A stretch of 64,000 nt of DNA, taken from contig NZ_FZOU01000001.1 in the NCBI RefSeq assembly GCF_900188085.1, positions 868,001 to 932,000 of the forward strand, given 5' to 3'. This document shows positions 10,729 to 19,247 of the stretch, piece by piece (within the stretch, counting starts at the first letter, position 1; every line of letters begins with the position of its first letter). A model generated the notes under the pieces. That model saw only the letters and a program-made list of their open reading frames with translations. It did no database searches and was not told where the DNA came from. A program made the position numbers and the translations under genes. This DNA is from Granulicella rosea. GTDB taxonomy: Bacteria > Acidobacteriota > Terriglobia > Terriglobales > Acidobacteriaceae.

Positions 10729-12321
10729 TCAGGTGGCCTTCGCGGTCTTTGCCTTCTTCACCGGAGCTTCAGGAGTAGATGCCGCAGCAGCCTCGGCCTG
10801 CTGCTTGAGCGCATGGAGCACGACGCGGAGCATCTCTTCCTCCGGCGCCGGCTTACCCGTCCAGATCTCGAACTGGCGAGCGCCCTGTAGTACAAACATC
10901 TCCACACCCGTAATGACGGGGATATTATTCTGCCGCGCCAGCCGGATGAGCGGCGTTTCGATCGGGTTGTAGACCAGGTCGAAGACGAAGCGCGTCTTCA
11001 ACTCCTCGGCGGTCAGCAGCGCGGGCGACTTCGTTCCCGCCATGCCGACGGGCGTGGTGTTGATGATGACGTCGAAGCTCGACTTCGCGATGGCCTCGCG
11101 CTTGATGACCTTGGCGCCAGCCTGCCTGGCCAGCTTTTGCGCCGTCTCGGGCGTGCGGTTGAGGATGAAGACCTCGGCGCCCTTGTCCCGCAGGCCAAAG
11201 ACGGCCGCACGCGCCGCTCCGCCGGCGCCCAGCACGAGAATCTTCGCGCCCTTGAGCGTAAGCCGCCGTTCGAGTGGCGTCACGATGCCGGCCACGTCGG
11301 TGTTGAAGCCGTAGAGCTTGCCGTCCTGGGCGCGGAGGACCGTGTTGCAGGCGCCGATCTTGGCCGAAAGCGGGTCCGTATGCTCCAGGTGGGCCATGAT
11401 GGTCTGCTTGTGCGGCATCGTCACGCTGAGGCCATGGATGGGAATCTCGCGGACGAGTTCAACGAGGTCTTCGATCTTCTTGGTCTGCAGCGCAAGATAA
11501 ACGGCGTTGACCGTCTCGCGGCGAAAAGCGCTGTTGAGCATCATCGGCGACATGGACTTGCCCACGGGGTCGCCGGCCACGCCGTAGACCTTGGTGGAGG
11601 CGTCGATGTCTTCAAGCCGGTAGGTTTCGATCAGAGTGCGCGCGGCGATCTGACCGGGCGCGGTTTCCTCGCCCACGGTCGCCGAGGCGAAGGTGAAGGC
11701 CGAACCGGTGCGCACGCCCAGCACGCGGGAGATGATGCCGAACTCTCCCATGCAGATGCCGACGATGTTCGGTTGGTCGACGCGTTCGAGGAAGCGCAGC
11801 AGGGTAAGGTTGTCGGTCAGCTTCTGCGCCGTGGGGACGATCTTGATGAAGTGCGGATCGAAGGGGAGGATGCGTGCGTAGACCGCATCGAGATTCCCAG
11901 TCGCCTTGAAGTCGTGGTACGAGACGATGATGCCGACTCCGGTATCGCGCAGCTTCTGGATGCCTGCCGGCTTGAGCGCCTCGGCCGAGCCGAGTTCGAG
12001 GTCGACCATGTGGACGCCCGCGCCGGCGGCTTTGACGAGCATGTCGAGCTCATCCTGCGCCGTGCCCTGGAATTTGCCGCCGCCGGAGATACATCGGCAG
12101 GTGGCGACGATGGTCGCGGCGGAGTGTTCCGCGATGAACTGCTTGATCTTTGGCAGCGCGGCAGCCGGCTTTTCGAGGTAGTCCAGGCGAAGCTCGAGGA
12201 ACGGCGTCTCCTTGACGGCGACGGAGGCCTTTTCGATCAACTCCGCCGGCGTCGTGCCGACGATGGCGACGCAGACCTTACCGATGCGGCTGCGGAGATA
12301 CTGGAGGGTTTGATTGGGCAA
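10729..12321 (-). CDS. aroDE: Bifunctional 3-dehydroquinate dehydratase / shikimate dehydrogenase
   Basis: Two successive shikimate-pathway enzymes in one chain of 530 residues. Residues ~14-235 are a type I dehydroquinase: His136 in 'IIVSYHDF' and the Schiff-base Lys160 in 'DPHFIKIVPTA' are present. Residues ~245-505 are shikimate dehydrogenase: 'GVAGDPVGKSMSP' (substrate serines), 'SVTMPHK' with catalytic Lys305, 'GFNTDVAG' with Asp342, NADP loop 'LGAGGAARAA' (364-373) and 'NRTPETA'. The last ~20 residues are a basic Ala/Lys tail. This AroD-AroE order is like plant enzymes and some bacteria including Acidobacteria. It converges on the TonB-domain gene. Confidence 0.95.
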   Translation of the reverse strand: MPNQTLQYLRSRIGKVCVAIVGTTPAELIEKASVAVKETPFLELRLDYLEKPAAALPKIKQFIAEHSAATIVATCRCISGGGKFQGTAQDELDMLVKAAGAGVHMVDLELGSAEALKPAGIQKLRDTGVGIIVSYHDFKATGNLDAVYARILPFDPHFIKIVPTAQKLTDNLTLLRFLERVDQPNIVGICMGEFGIISRVLGVRTGSAFTFASATVGEETAPGQIAARTLIETYRLEDIDASTKVYGVAGDPVGKSMSPMMLNSAFRRETVNAVYLALQTKKIEDLVELVREIPIHGLSVTMPHKQTIMAHLEHTDPLSAKIGACNTVLRAQDGKLYGFNTDVAGIVTPLERRLTLKGAKILVLGAGGAARAAVFGLRDKGAEVFILNRTPETAQKLARQAGAKVIKREAIAKSSFDVIINTTPVGMAGTKSPALLTAEELKTRFVFDLVYNPIETPLIRLARQNNIPVITGVEMFVLQGARQFEIWTGKPAPEEEMLRVVLHALKQQAEAAAASTPEAPVKKAKTAKAT

Positions 12322-12514
12322 TGTAGTTTCTCAGGCGATGCAATCGCGTATATTACAGGCCGGTTAGGCAGGATGCAAATGGAATCGCAAAGTCGCTGCC
12401 GACGGCGGTTGCGCATGGAGAGATAGACGGTGCGCGTGGCGGAAGGTTGACGCACGGCGATTCCCTGAAGTGGTAGATGCATGCGGCGGTGTTAGGGTGC
12501 TGAATGAGGTGTTT

Positions 12515-13291
12515 ATGGGGGCGGAATTGAGTCTTGTGCGGGCGCCGGGATGGGATCGATACGGGTGGTTGCGTCATGGGTTCAGCACGCGGGCAGGCGG
12601 CGTGTCGACGGTCTATGGCGGCGCGGACCTGAACCTCGGCTTCACGAAGGACGACGACCGGGCGCTGGTGGAGGAGAATCGTCGGCGGCTGGTAGTGGAG
12701 ACCGGCGGCGGCAGCCTGATGACGATGCGGCAAATTCACTCCAGCCTCAGCCGCCGGGTCGACGACGCCGGCGATCCGGTCTGCGAGGGAGATGGCCTGA
12801 TGACGAATGTCTCCGGCCTGCTGCTGGGCGTGCTGACGGCGGACTGCGTGCCGGTGCTGGTGGTGGATACGGCGAAGCGTGTGGTCGCGGGCTTTCACGC
12901 GGGTTGGCGCGGGACCGTGGCGCGGATCGTCGAGCAGGGCGTGGCGCGGATGACGGCGGAGTACGGCTCGAAGCCCGAGGATCTGATCGCGGCGGTGGGG
13001 CCGGCGATCGGCGTCTGCTGCTACGAGGTCGGCGAAGAGGTCCGCGAGCGGTTCGGCACGGAGTTCGACTACGCGGCGGAGCTGTTTACGCCGGAGCGGC
13101 ATGTCGACCTGGCGGAGGCGAATCGGCGTCAGCTTCTGGCGGCTGGGTTGCCGCCTGGCGCGGTGCACGTCGTGGGGGAGTGTACGGTCTGCACGCTGGT
13201 CGACGGGCGGCGGAAGTATTTTTCGCATCGGGCCGAGCACGGGTTTACCGGACGCATGATGAGCGTGGTGGGTGTTGTGGAGCAGGAGTAG
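12515..13291 (+). CDS. Laccase-domain protein, PgeF/YfiH family
   Basis: Family once called multicopper polyphenol oxidase; members are now known as purine nucleoside phosphorylase/adenosine deaminase-like enzymes or peptidoglycan editing factor (PgeF), which removes mis-incorporated amino acids from muropeptide precursors. 258 residues from the ATG at 12515 (GAGGTG just upstream); a GTG at 12470 is an alternative. The zinc site is intact: His75 (QIHSS), Cys111 (LTADCVPV), His128 (FHAGWRGT). Also seen: 'GPAIGVCCYEVG' and 'YFSHRAEHGFTGR'. Its 3' end overlaps the convergent membrane gene by 47 bases. Confidence 0.9.
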   Translation: MGAELSLVRAPGWDRYGWLRHGFSTRAGGVSTVYGGADLNLGFTKDDDRALVEENRRRLVVETGGGSLMTMRQIHSSLSRRVDDAGDPVCEGDGLMTNVSGLLLGVLTADCVPVLVVDTAKRVVAGFHAGWRGTVARIVEQGVARMTAEYGSKPEDLIAAVGPAIGVCCYEVGEEVRERFGTEFDYAAELFTPERHVDLAEANRRQLLAAGLPPGAVHVVGECTVCTLVDGRRKYFSHRAEHGFTGRMMSVVGVVEQE

Positions 13292-14555
13292 ACAGGGTGC
13301 GGGGGCCGAAGCCGCTGGCGTCCATGACGAGCTGGACGGCTCGCCAGAGCAGCGGTAGACGCAGCGCGGCGCCGGCGAAGGCCCAACCCACGTGGAGGTG
13401 TTCAAGCGCGCGGGCCACGGCGCGGACGCCCTCGACCGGGGCGCTGCCGTCTCTGGGCTGGTAACGGATGCGGCGTATGCTGCCTTGAGGTAGCTCTTCG
13501 GCGTCGCGCAGTTCGAGCCCGAAGGGTTGGCGTGCTTCGAGCCAGGCGCGCAGCTCGCTGCAGGGGCCGCAGGTGCGGGCGATGTAGATGGCTGCCGGCG
13601 GGCCGGAGATGTACGGATGCAGGCGCGGGAGCCAGTTGCGAACCTCGGCGCGGTATTGCCGCCACGGCGCCGCGAAACGCTGGTTCAGATCCTCGTGCTC
13701 ATCCCACTCGGCGATACCCGCGCTGTAGACGATGGTGATGCATGCGCCGAGAAGCATCCAGCCGCTGTGCAGCAGCGCCGCCCACAGCAACATCGTGAGC
13801 GTGCAGGAGAGCTGCATGGGGTTCGCAATGTAGCGGTAGACGCCGCTGGCGACCAGCCGCCGGGGCGGGTCGTAGGGGATCGGCGTGCCCTGGCCGCGCT
13901 CGGCGAACTCGAAGACTGCGCTGACTCCCGGCAGGGCGACGAGCAGCACGCTCATGACCGCGAGCTGCGCGCGCCAGCCGGTAAGTTCGAGCATTGGCCG
14001 CCAGCCTGCGGTGTGGGGCCGAGTGGCGAAGATGAGCTCCGGCAGGAAGAAGAGGAAGAGCAGAGCGGAGGTGGCGACCTGCAACGTCGCGCGTAGTTTG
14101 AGCCGCGTATCGGTCAGCGTCCAGCGCGCAATGGCCAGGGCCGGGCAGAGAACCAGCACGACCGCCGCGGCCTCTCCCACGAGCCAGCGCGGCCGAAGCT
14201 GGACGACCGGGCGGCAGAGCGGCATCACGGCGAGGTCGAGAGCCGCCATGACAGCCGCGCAGACGGCGAGCGGCAGGCGTGGCATCGCCAGTTGCGGCAG
14301 AACGCCCCACAGGACGAGCCAGCCGAGGTACAGCTCGAGCGGCATGGCCCGCAGCGTGGCGCCGTCGGTCGCAAAGCTCCACCACCGCGCATGCAGGTTC
14401 GCAATCTGCAACAGCAGCAGCGCAGGCAGCGTCCAGAGCAGGCTGAGCAGGCAGGCCGCGAACTGTCGAGGCTCCGGGCGCCGCCGCACGCCAGCCAGCA
14501 TCGCCGCGACGATCGGCAGGTAGAGCGAGCCGGCACGGAGGTAAGCCGGGCTCAT
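13245..14555 (-). CDS. Membrane methyltransferase-like protein fused to a CGPC thioredoxin-like domain
   Basis: 436 residues. Residues 1-235 hold about six to seven hydrophobic helices. Residues ~236-312 match the isoprenylcysteine/phospholipid N-methyltransferase (ICMT/PEMT) family: 'GVYRYIANPMQLS' (238-250) and 'EWDEHEDLNQRFAAPWRQY' (283-301) include the conserved Asn-Pro and Glu that bind SAM. Residues ~321-425 look like a DCC/thioredoxin fold starting 'IYIARTCGPCSELRAW' with a CGPC pair at 329-332. Its start overlaps the upstream gene's stop (ATGA), so the two are an operon. The substrate is unknown; the domain fusion is unusual. Confidence 0.7.
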   Translation of the reverse strand: MSPAYLRAGSLYLPIVAAMLAGVRRRPEPRQFAACLLSLLWTLPALLLLQIANLHARWWSFATDGATLRAMPLELYLGWLVLWGVLPQLAMPRLPLAVCAAVMAALDLAVMPLCRPVVQLRPRWLVGEAAAVVLVLCPALAIARWTLTDTRLKLRATLQVATSALLFLFFLPELIFATRPHTAGWRPMLELTGWRAQLAVMSVLLVALPGVSAVFEFAERGQGTPIPYDPPRRLVASGVYRYIANPMQLSCTLTMLLWAALLHSGWMLLGACITIVYSAGIAEWDEHEDLNQRFAAPWRQYRAEVRNWLPRLHPYISGPPAAIYIARTCGPCSELRAWLEARQPFGLELRDAEELPQGSIRRIRYQPRDGSAPVEGVRAVARALEHLHVGWAFAGAALRLPLLWRAVQLVMDASGFGPRTLSTPAPQHPPRSSCVR

Positions 14556-15487
14556 GGCCTGGCCTGCGGCGTTGCGTTGGCCTCGATCAGGTAGACGGCG
14601 GCTTCATGCACGGCGGTGCGCTCCCACGGGATGAAGTACCATGCGGGATCGAGCTGGCGCGCGAAGTGGATGCGCCAGGTGACGGCGGTGTGGGCGGGGT
14701 CGACCGCGCTCCACGCGACCTCGGAGCTCTCCCAGCGGATCCACTGGGTGAGCTTGCTGGAGTCGTCGATGCCGGTAAACCGGAGGTAGCCGGGGCGGCG
14801 CTCGGCGACCTGCATGCGGAGGTCGCCGGGAGGGTCGCCCTCCGCGCCGGTGAAGTGGATCGTGCGCGGCGAGCCCACGCTCAGACCCGTGCCCCAGGCG
14901 GCGATAGGCCGGGGAAAGCCGATGCGCAGGTAACGGGGCATCGGCGTGCCGACGCGCGGGCTGCGGGCGAGCGCCGTCTCTACCTGCTGCGGCGTCGCGG
15001 CGAGAATGCGCGTGACCTCGACCGTCTGCGACCGGCCAATGGTGAAGCCGGGAAGGACGCCCTCAAGGGACATCGGCAGCAGGATCAGCCAGGTGCAGCG
15101 GAGCCGGGCGTCGCGCTTCCTGCGTGCCGCGTCGTCGATCAGGCCGACGATGATGCCCACAAGGTAGAAGAGCGGCGAGGCGACCAGGATGCAGAGATAG
15201 CCCTCGCCCAGCAGCGGCGCGACGATGAGCAGGAAGAGCGTAATGCCTTTGACGATGCCGCCGGTGACGGTCTTCGCCTTCGGCGACACAGCCAGCAGCA
15301 TCGCGAGGATTGCAGGCAGACCTACGAACATCGCTCCGCTGTGCCCAAGGCCGTGGTTCATGAGGCCGCGGTAGGTTAGGCTTCCGACCGTGACCGTGAG
15401 AATGATGAGGAGGAGATTCCTCTGTGCTGGTTCGAGCCTGCGGCTCTTGGAGCTTGGGTTTGGGTCTGATTCGTTGTATTCGGCCAT
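14552..15487 (-). CDS. Membrane protein with SRPBCC-like C-terminal domain
   Basis: 311 residues. A charged N-terminus (~1-22) is followed by four hydrophobic segments (~24-45, 50-68, 75-95, 100-120) and a fifth near 130-148. The rest (~155-305) is a soluble domain with alternating strands, 'TRILAATPQQVETALARSP', 'IHFTGAEGDPPGDLRMQVAE', 'WRIHFARQLDPAWYF', resembling SRPBCC/polyketide-cyclase-type ligand-binding folds; this is a weak visual match. It is translationally coupled to the methyltransferase-like gene downstream (4-base overlap), suggesting a joint role. Function unknown. Confidence 0.65.
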   Translation of the reverse strand: MAEYNESDPNPSSKSRRLEPAQRNLLLIILTVTVGSLTYRGLMNHGLGHSGAMFVGLPAILAMLLAVSPKAKTVTGGIVKGITLFLLIVAPLLGEGYLCILVASPLFYLVGIIVGLIDDAARRKRDARLRCTWLILLPMSLEGVLPGFTIGRSQTVEVTRILAATPQQVETALARSPRVGTPMPRYLRIGFPRPIAAWGTGLSVGSPRTIHFTGAEGDPPGDLRMQVAERRPGYLRFTGIDDSSKLTQWIRWESSEVAWSAVDPAHTAVTWRIHFARQLDPAWYFIPWERTAVHEAAVYLIEANATPQARP

Positions 15488-15695
15488 GGCGTCCTCCGAT
15501 TTTTGAACATGATCAAATTTTGCGTCAGCCGGTGCGGGAATGCAAGGAAAATATGAACCTGTTCAAAATTATCCATTTGGGAGCTTTGTGTGACGGGCTC
15601 GTGAATTTTGTCTGTTGGGACACGCAAAGCCGGGTTAGCATGGGGTTCCCCGAAAAAGAGCAGCAAAGTCGAAGTTTCGAATTGAGGGGTGAGGA

Positions 15696-16778
15696 TTGGA
15701 TCGAGAGACGAGGCGCCGGTGGGCGCTGACAGGCTTGCTGCTGGCCGGTGGGCTGCTGCGGCTGACGATGATCGAGCATGCGCGCGGGGCGGATTCGGAG
15801 GCTGGGCTCTTTCCGGAGCTGAGCCGGAATCTGCTGCGCGGCGGCGCGATCGTCCCTGAACCGGCGACGACGCCGGGGTACGGGCTGGTGCTGGAACTGC
15901 TGGGCGGACATGTGGAGTGGGTTCTGGTTCTCCAGTCTTCGCTCGACCTGCTGGGCGTGACGTTGCTGGTGCGGTTCCTGTGGCGATGGTCGGGCGAGCG
16001 TGCGGGCGATCTTGCGCTGGCTCTGGGCGCGCTGTGTGTCTTCACGGCTGCGTATGCGGCGACGCCGCTGCCGGAGAGCCTGTCGGTCTTTGCGGTGATG
16101 CTGGGCATCTGGGGATACGGGCAGATGATGCTGGCGCGTGCGCCGGGATGGCGGCGGCTGCTGCCGGTGGCCGCCGCCGGCGCGCTGGCGATGCTGCTCA
16201 GTCCGGACGGCGTGCTGCTGCCGGCGGCGATGGTGGGCGGCATCCTGTGGGATGGCCGGGAGCGCTGGGGTTTGGGCCGCGCCGTGCGAGCGGCCGCGGT
16301 GGCCGGGTTGCTGATTGCCGGGCCGCTGCTTCCGTGGGCGGTGGGCAACTGGCGGACCTTCCATGCGACGCGGCTTCTGGAGCCGTCTTCTACGATTCCG
16401 GGCCACGGGGCGGAGACATTCGTGCTGCCGTTTGCGCACTCCGGGCACGGCTTCGTTGCGATCGCGATGGGTCTGCTGGGGCTTGGGTATGTGGTCGCGG
16501 GGGCGATGGGGTTTGTGCGGCGTCTGACTCCATTCGCCGGCTGGATGATCGGCTATGTGGTCGTGCGCTGCCTGCTGGCGGCGACGCTTGAGCGTCGTTC
16601 GATCGTGGAAACAACTCCGATGTTGGTCGTCGGCGCTGCCTGCTGGCTGGGCGGACGGAGCAGCGGGCGCTGGGGTCTGCGGGAGACCGTGCAGGCGGGG
16701 GAGTCAGACCTTGCAGAGCTCTTCGCTGAAAGCTTCCCGGTGCCGGAGCGCGGTGGTCTCGAGCTGGTCAAGCGATAG
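15696..16778 (+). CDS. Multi-pass membrane protein, GT39/PMT-like
   Basis: About 360 residues from a TTG start (15696) preceded by GAGGGGTGAGGA; no ATG fits the beginning of the first helix. Some eight to nine hydrophobic helices are spread along the chain, with 'ADSEAGLFPELSRNLLRGGA' early in the protein, a loop like the acidic first loop of lipid-linked-sugar glycosyltransferases (GT39/ArnT type). 'TPGYGLVLELLGG' and 'TPLPESLSVF' also fit that layout. It is shorter than full GT39 enzymes and lacks a C-terminal soluble domain. Its 3' end overlaps the convergent ABC permease gene by 75 bases. Confidence 0.6.
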   Translation: MDRETRRRWALTGLLLAGGLLRLTMIEHARGADSEAGLFPELSRNLLRGGAIVPEPATTPGYGLVLELLGGHVEWVLVLQSSLDLLGVTLLVRFLWRWSGERAGDLALALGALCVFTAAYAATPLPESLSVFAVMLGIWGYGQMMLARAPGWRRLLPVAAAGALAMLLSPDGVLLPAAMVGGILWDGRERWGLGRAVRAAAVAGLLIAGPLLPWAVGNWRTFHATRLLEPSSTIPGHGAETFVLPFAHSGHGFVAIAMGLLGLGYVVAGAMGFVRRLTPFAGWMIGYVVVRCLLAATLERRSIVETTPMLVVGAACWLGGRSSGRWGLRETVQAGESDLAELFAESFPVPERGGLELVKR

Positions 16779-18425
16779 CAGGTAGGCGACGACGGAGCCA
16801 GCGGCCAGCAGGGCCGTCACGGCGACCGAGAGCCACGGCTGGTGAAGCCGGTTCGCCAGCCAGATGGCGCCGGCGCCAAAGGCCGCGCAGCCGACCAGGA
16901 CGCCCATACCCATGAACGCGCTGAGCGGGCTGGCCTGACGGCCGACGGACTTGCCTGGGTCGAGCCGCTTGGGCGCGGTGATGGAGCGCGTATTGCCGAC
17001 GATGGTGTTGACCAGCACGGCGAAGATAAACCAGAGCGTCGTCGCAATGGTGATGACCGGGCTGGGCGGCTGGAGCGCCAGCGTGACGATGAACCAGGTG
17101 AGCAGCACCTGCACGGCCAGCGTGACGAAGGTGATGAGGTTCTTGGCCAGCAGGATGTCGCGCAGGCGCACCGGCGCGAGGAAGTACATCTGCGTGCCGG
17201 CGAGGTCCGCGCCGAAGCAGTTGTAGGAGCCGGCCGAGATGCCGAGCAGCGAGTATACAGCGGCGGCGGGGAAGACCCACGGGGCGGTGCCTGGGTCCGC
17301 GCCCAGGTGTCCGGCCATGAAATAGATGACGATCAGGGGTGAGAGCAGGATAAAGACGAGCGGGCCGCTGCGCTTGAGGTAGAGCAGCTCCTTGACGATG
17401 TTGGCGTAGAGAATCTGGGAGCGCGAGGCAGGCGCCTGCGTCCGTGCCTGCGAAGGAGCCCAGGTCTCGGAGGCGAGGCGCGGTGCGCCCGCATGGGTGG
17501 CAGGCGCGGGGATTTGGGCGGTTTCGCTGAGGTTTTCTCCGCGAAACTCCTTGAGCATGCGCGCGGCGAAGACGCTGAGGAAGAGACAGCCGAAGGTGAC
17601 GATGCCGGCGAGCATGGGCAACGCCTCCGGCGAGAAGCCGTTGCGTGCGAATACGCTGACGTCGATCGCGGTGGAAGCGAGTCCCGGCGGCAGATAGACC
17701 GAGAGCGCCGAGATCTGGTGGCCGAGGGCGATCAGCGCGGGCAGGTGCGCGGCAAGATGCAGCCGGGCGGCAAGCGCCTGCAGGTGGACGCGGCTGTGCT
17801 CGGAGGTGAAGTAGAAGTTCGAGAACTGCGCCGTCAGGCCGAAGGCGAACATGACGCCGGTGAAGATGCTGCGTCCGCGCCGCGTGCCGAGCCAGCGGTC
17901 GACCCAGACGAAGGCCATGCGGGTCATCAGCATCAGCGTGACGGCGTACAGGCCGAAGGCGAGGGCGGCGATGGGAATGAGCATGGGCCGTGCAATGCCG
18001 ACTCCGATCGTCGCGGCGATCAGCGAGATCGTGCAGACGACGGTCGACGGCGAGAGCACGCCGAGGAAGAGGCGCGTCGTCAGGTAGGTCGGGAACGAGA
18101 GCGGGTAGCGGATCAGCGCGGCGGGGTCGAAGGCCAGCGCGGCGGGCGAGAGGTTGATGCTGAGCACGATCGTCAGCACCAGCATGCCCCAGGTGACGAC
18201 GCCGAGCGCATGCGGCGTGTTGTACGCGATGCCGTAGTACGCGCCGAAGCCCGAGCCGAGGATCGGCATCAGCGCGATCAGCGCGGCGATGGGGTAGAGA
18301 AAGAGCCGCGCCACCAGCTCGCCGTTCGACCCCTTCCGACGGAAGCCGTTGACGAAGAGCCGCCAGCGCAGGTAGGCGATCGCCGCGAACTGGTCGCGTT
18401 TGCGGATGGCGGCTAGCCCAGCCAT
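16704..18425 (-). CDS. ABC-2 type exporter permease
   Basis: 573 residues with about twelve hydrophobic helices in two blocks, separated by a central cytoplasmic region (~280-345). It resembles the large 'putative ABC exporter' permeases that pair with one ATPase. The ATPase gene lies directly upstream and overlaps it by 13 bases, so both are made together. The central region contains an odd segment, 'ATHAGAPRLASETWAPS', that recurs near the N-terminus of the outer-membrane factor at 24.5 kb (see repeat entries). The transported substrate cannot be inferred. Confidence 0.8.
   Translation of the reverse strand: MAGLAAIRKRDQFAAIAYLRWRLFVNGFRRKGSNGELVARLFLYPIAALIALMPILGSGFGAYYGIAYNTPHALGVVTWGMLVLTIVLSINLSPAALAFDPAALIRYPLSFPTYLTTRLFLGVLSPSTVVCTISLIAATIGVGIARPMLIPIAALAFGLYAVTLMLMTRMAFVWVDRWLGTRRGRSIFTGVMFAFGLTAQFSNFYFTSEHSRVHLQALAARLHLAAHLPALIALGHQISALSVYLPPGLASTAIDVSVFARNGFSPEALPMLAGIVTFGCLFLSVFAARMLKEFRGENLSETAQIPAPATHAGAPRLASETWAPSQARTQAPASRSQILYANIVKELLYLKRSGPLVFILLSPLIVIYFMAGHLGADPGTAPWVFPAAAVYSLLGISAGSYNCFGADLAGTQMYFLAPVRLRDILLAKNLITFVTLAVQVLLTWFIVTLALQPPSPVITIATTLWFIFAVLVNTIVGNTRSITAPKRLDPGKSVGRQASPLSAFMGMGVLVGCAAFGAGAIWLANRLHQPWLSVAVTALLAAGSVVAYLLSLDQLETTALRHREAFSEELCKV
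17456..17510. repeat. Dispersed repeat, copy 1 (inside ABC permease gene)
   Basis: By eye about 40 of 55 positions match, with no gaps, the stretch at 24507-24561. Shared blocks include GTCTC, CGAG and ATGGGTGG-AGGC. On the minus strand both copies are translated in the same frame into similar peptides (THAGAPRLASETWA here, THPEAPRLDVETWA there). This copy has lost the perfect palindrome seen in copy 2. Confidence 0.5.
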
Positions 18426-19222
18426 GAGAGCTCCTGCTCGGGCGGCGCGACGCCGGTTGTGCCGAGGACGTTCAGAAAGATCTCCTCGAGGGTCAGCCTC
18501 TCGCCGGGAGCTTCGCCGGTCTGGCGAGCCTGCACGCCGGCGCGCAGCTCCTCGATGGAGCCCTGCGCGACGAGATGCCCGCGCTGGATGATGGCGATGT
18601 GGGTGCAGAGGCGTTCGACGATCTCGAGCACGTGCGAGGTGAGGAAGATGGTCGCGCCGCGTGCGATCATGCCCTGCAGCATCAGCTTCAGCGTGTTCGA
18701 GGCGATGGCGTCGACGCCCTCGAATGGCTCGTCGAGGAAGAGCACGCGCGGCGCGTGGATGACGGCGGCCGAGAGCGCGAGCTTCTTCTGCATGCCGTGC
18801 GAGAAGTCGGCGATGAGCTTCTTGTTCTGGTCGGCGAGCGACATGAAATCGAGCAGCTCTTCGGTGCGTTGCTTCGTGGTCGCCGCGTCGAGGCCGTACA
18901 TGCGTCCCACGAAGCGGAGGTACTCGGGCGCGGTGAGGCGGCCGAAGAGCGCGAGGCCTTCGGGCACGACGCCGATCTGCCGCTTCAGTTCGACCGTGTG
19001 CGCGGCGAAGTCCTGGCCGAGGATCTCGATCGTCCCGGAGGTCGGCGCCAGCAGGCCGGTGAGCATCTTGATGGTGGTGGATTTGCCCGCGCCGTTGGGC
19101 CCGAGGAAGCCGAAGAACTGGCCGGGCGCGACGGTGAGATTCACGTCTTCGACCGCGGTGAAGTCTCCGAAGCGGCGGGTGAGGGCGAGGGTGCGAACCG
19201 CTGCGTGAGTCGAAGGGGCCAT
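18413..19222 (-). CDS. ABC transporter ATP-binding protein
   Basis: ATPase of an ABC-2 exporter, 269 residues. Walker A GPNGAGKST (41-49), signature FSHGMQKK (140-147, a variant of LSGGQ common in this subgroup), Walker B LFLDEP (161-166), switch His in 'LTSHVLEIVERL'. The Q-loop position reads 'VVPEGLALF' with no glutamine, also common in CcmA/NatA-like ATPases. It is upstream of and overlaps the permease gene. Only one ATPase is encoded, so a homodimer or heteromer with another subunit is likely. Confidence 0.92.
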   Translation of the reverse strand: MAPSTHAAVRTLALTRRFGDFTAVEDVNLTVAPGQFFGFLGPNGAGKSTTIKMLTGLLAPTSGTIEILGQDFAAHTVELKRQIGVVPEGLALFGRLTAPEYLRFVGRMYGLDAATTKQRTEELLDFMSLADQNKKLIADFSHGMQKKLALSAAVIHAPRVLFLDEPFEGVDAIASNTLKLMLQGMIARGATIFLTSHVLEIVERLCTHIAIIQRGHLVAQGSIEELRAGVQARQTGEAPGERLTLEEIFLNVLGTTGVAPPEQELSWLG

Positions 19223-19247
19223 GGTGTTGGAATTGAGTCTATTGCAT

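Noticed and set aside
11137..12426. Plus-strand open frame of ~430 codons
   Set aside because: Antisense of aroDE, whose motifs on the minus strand are unmistakable.
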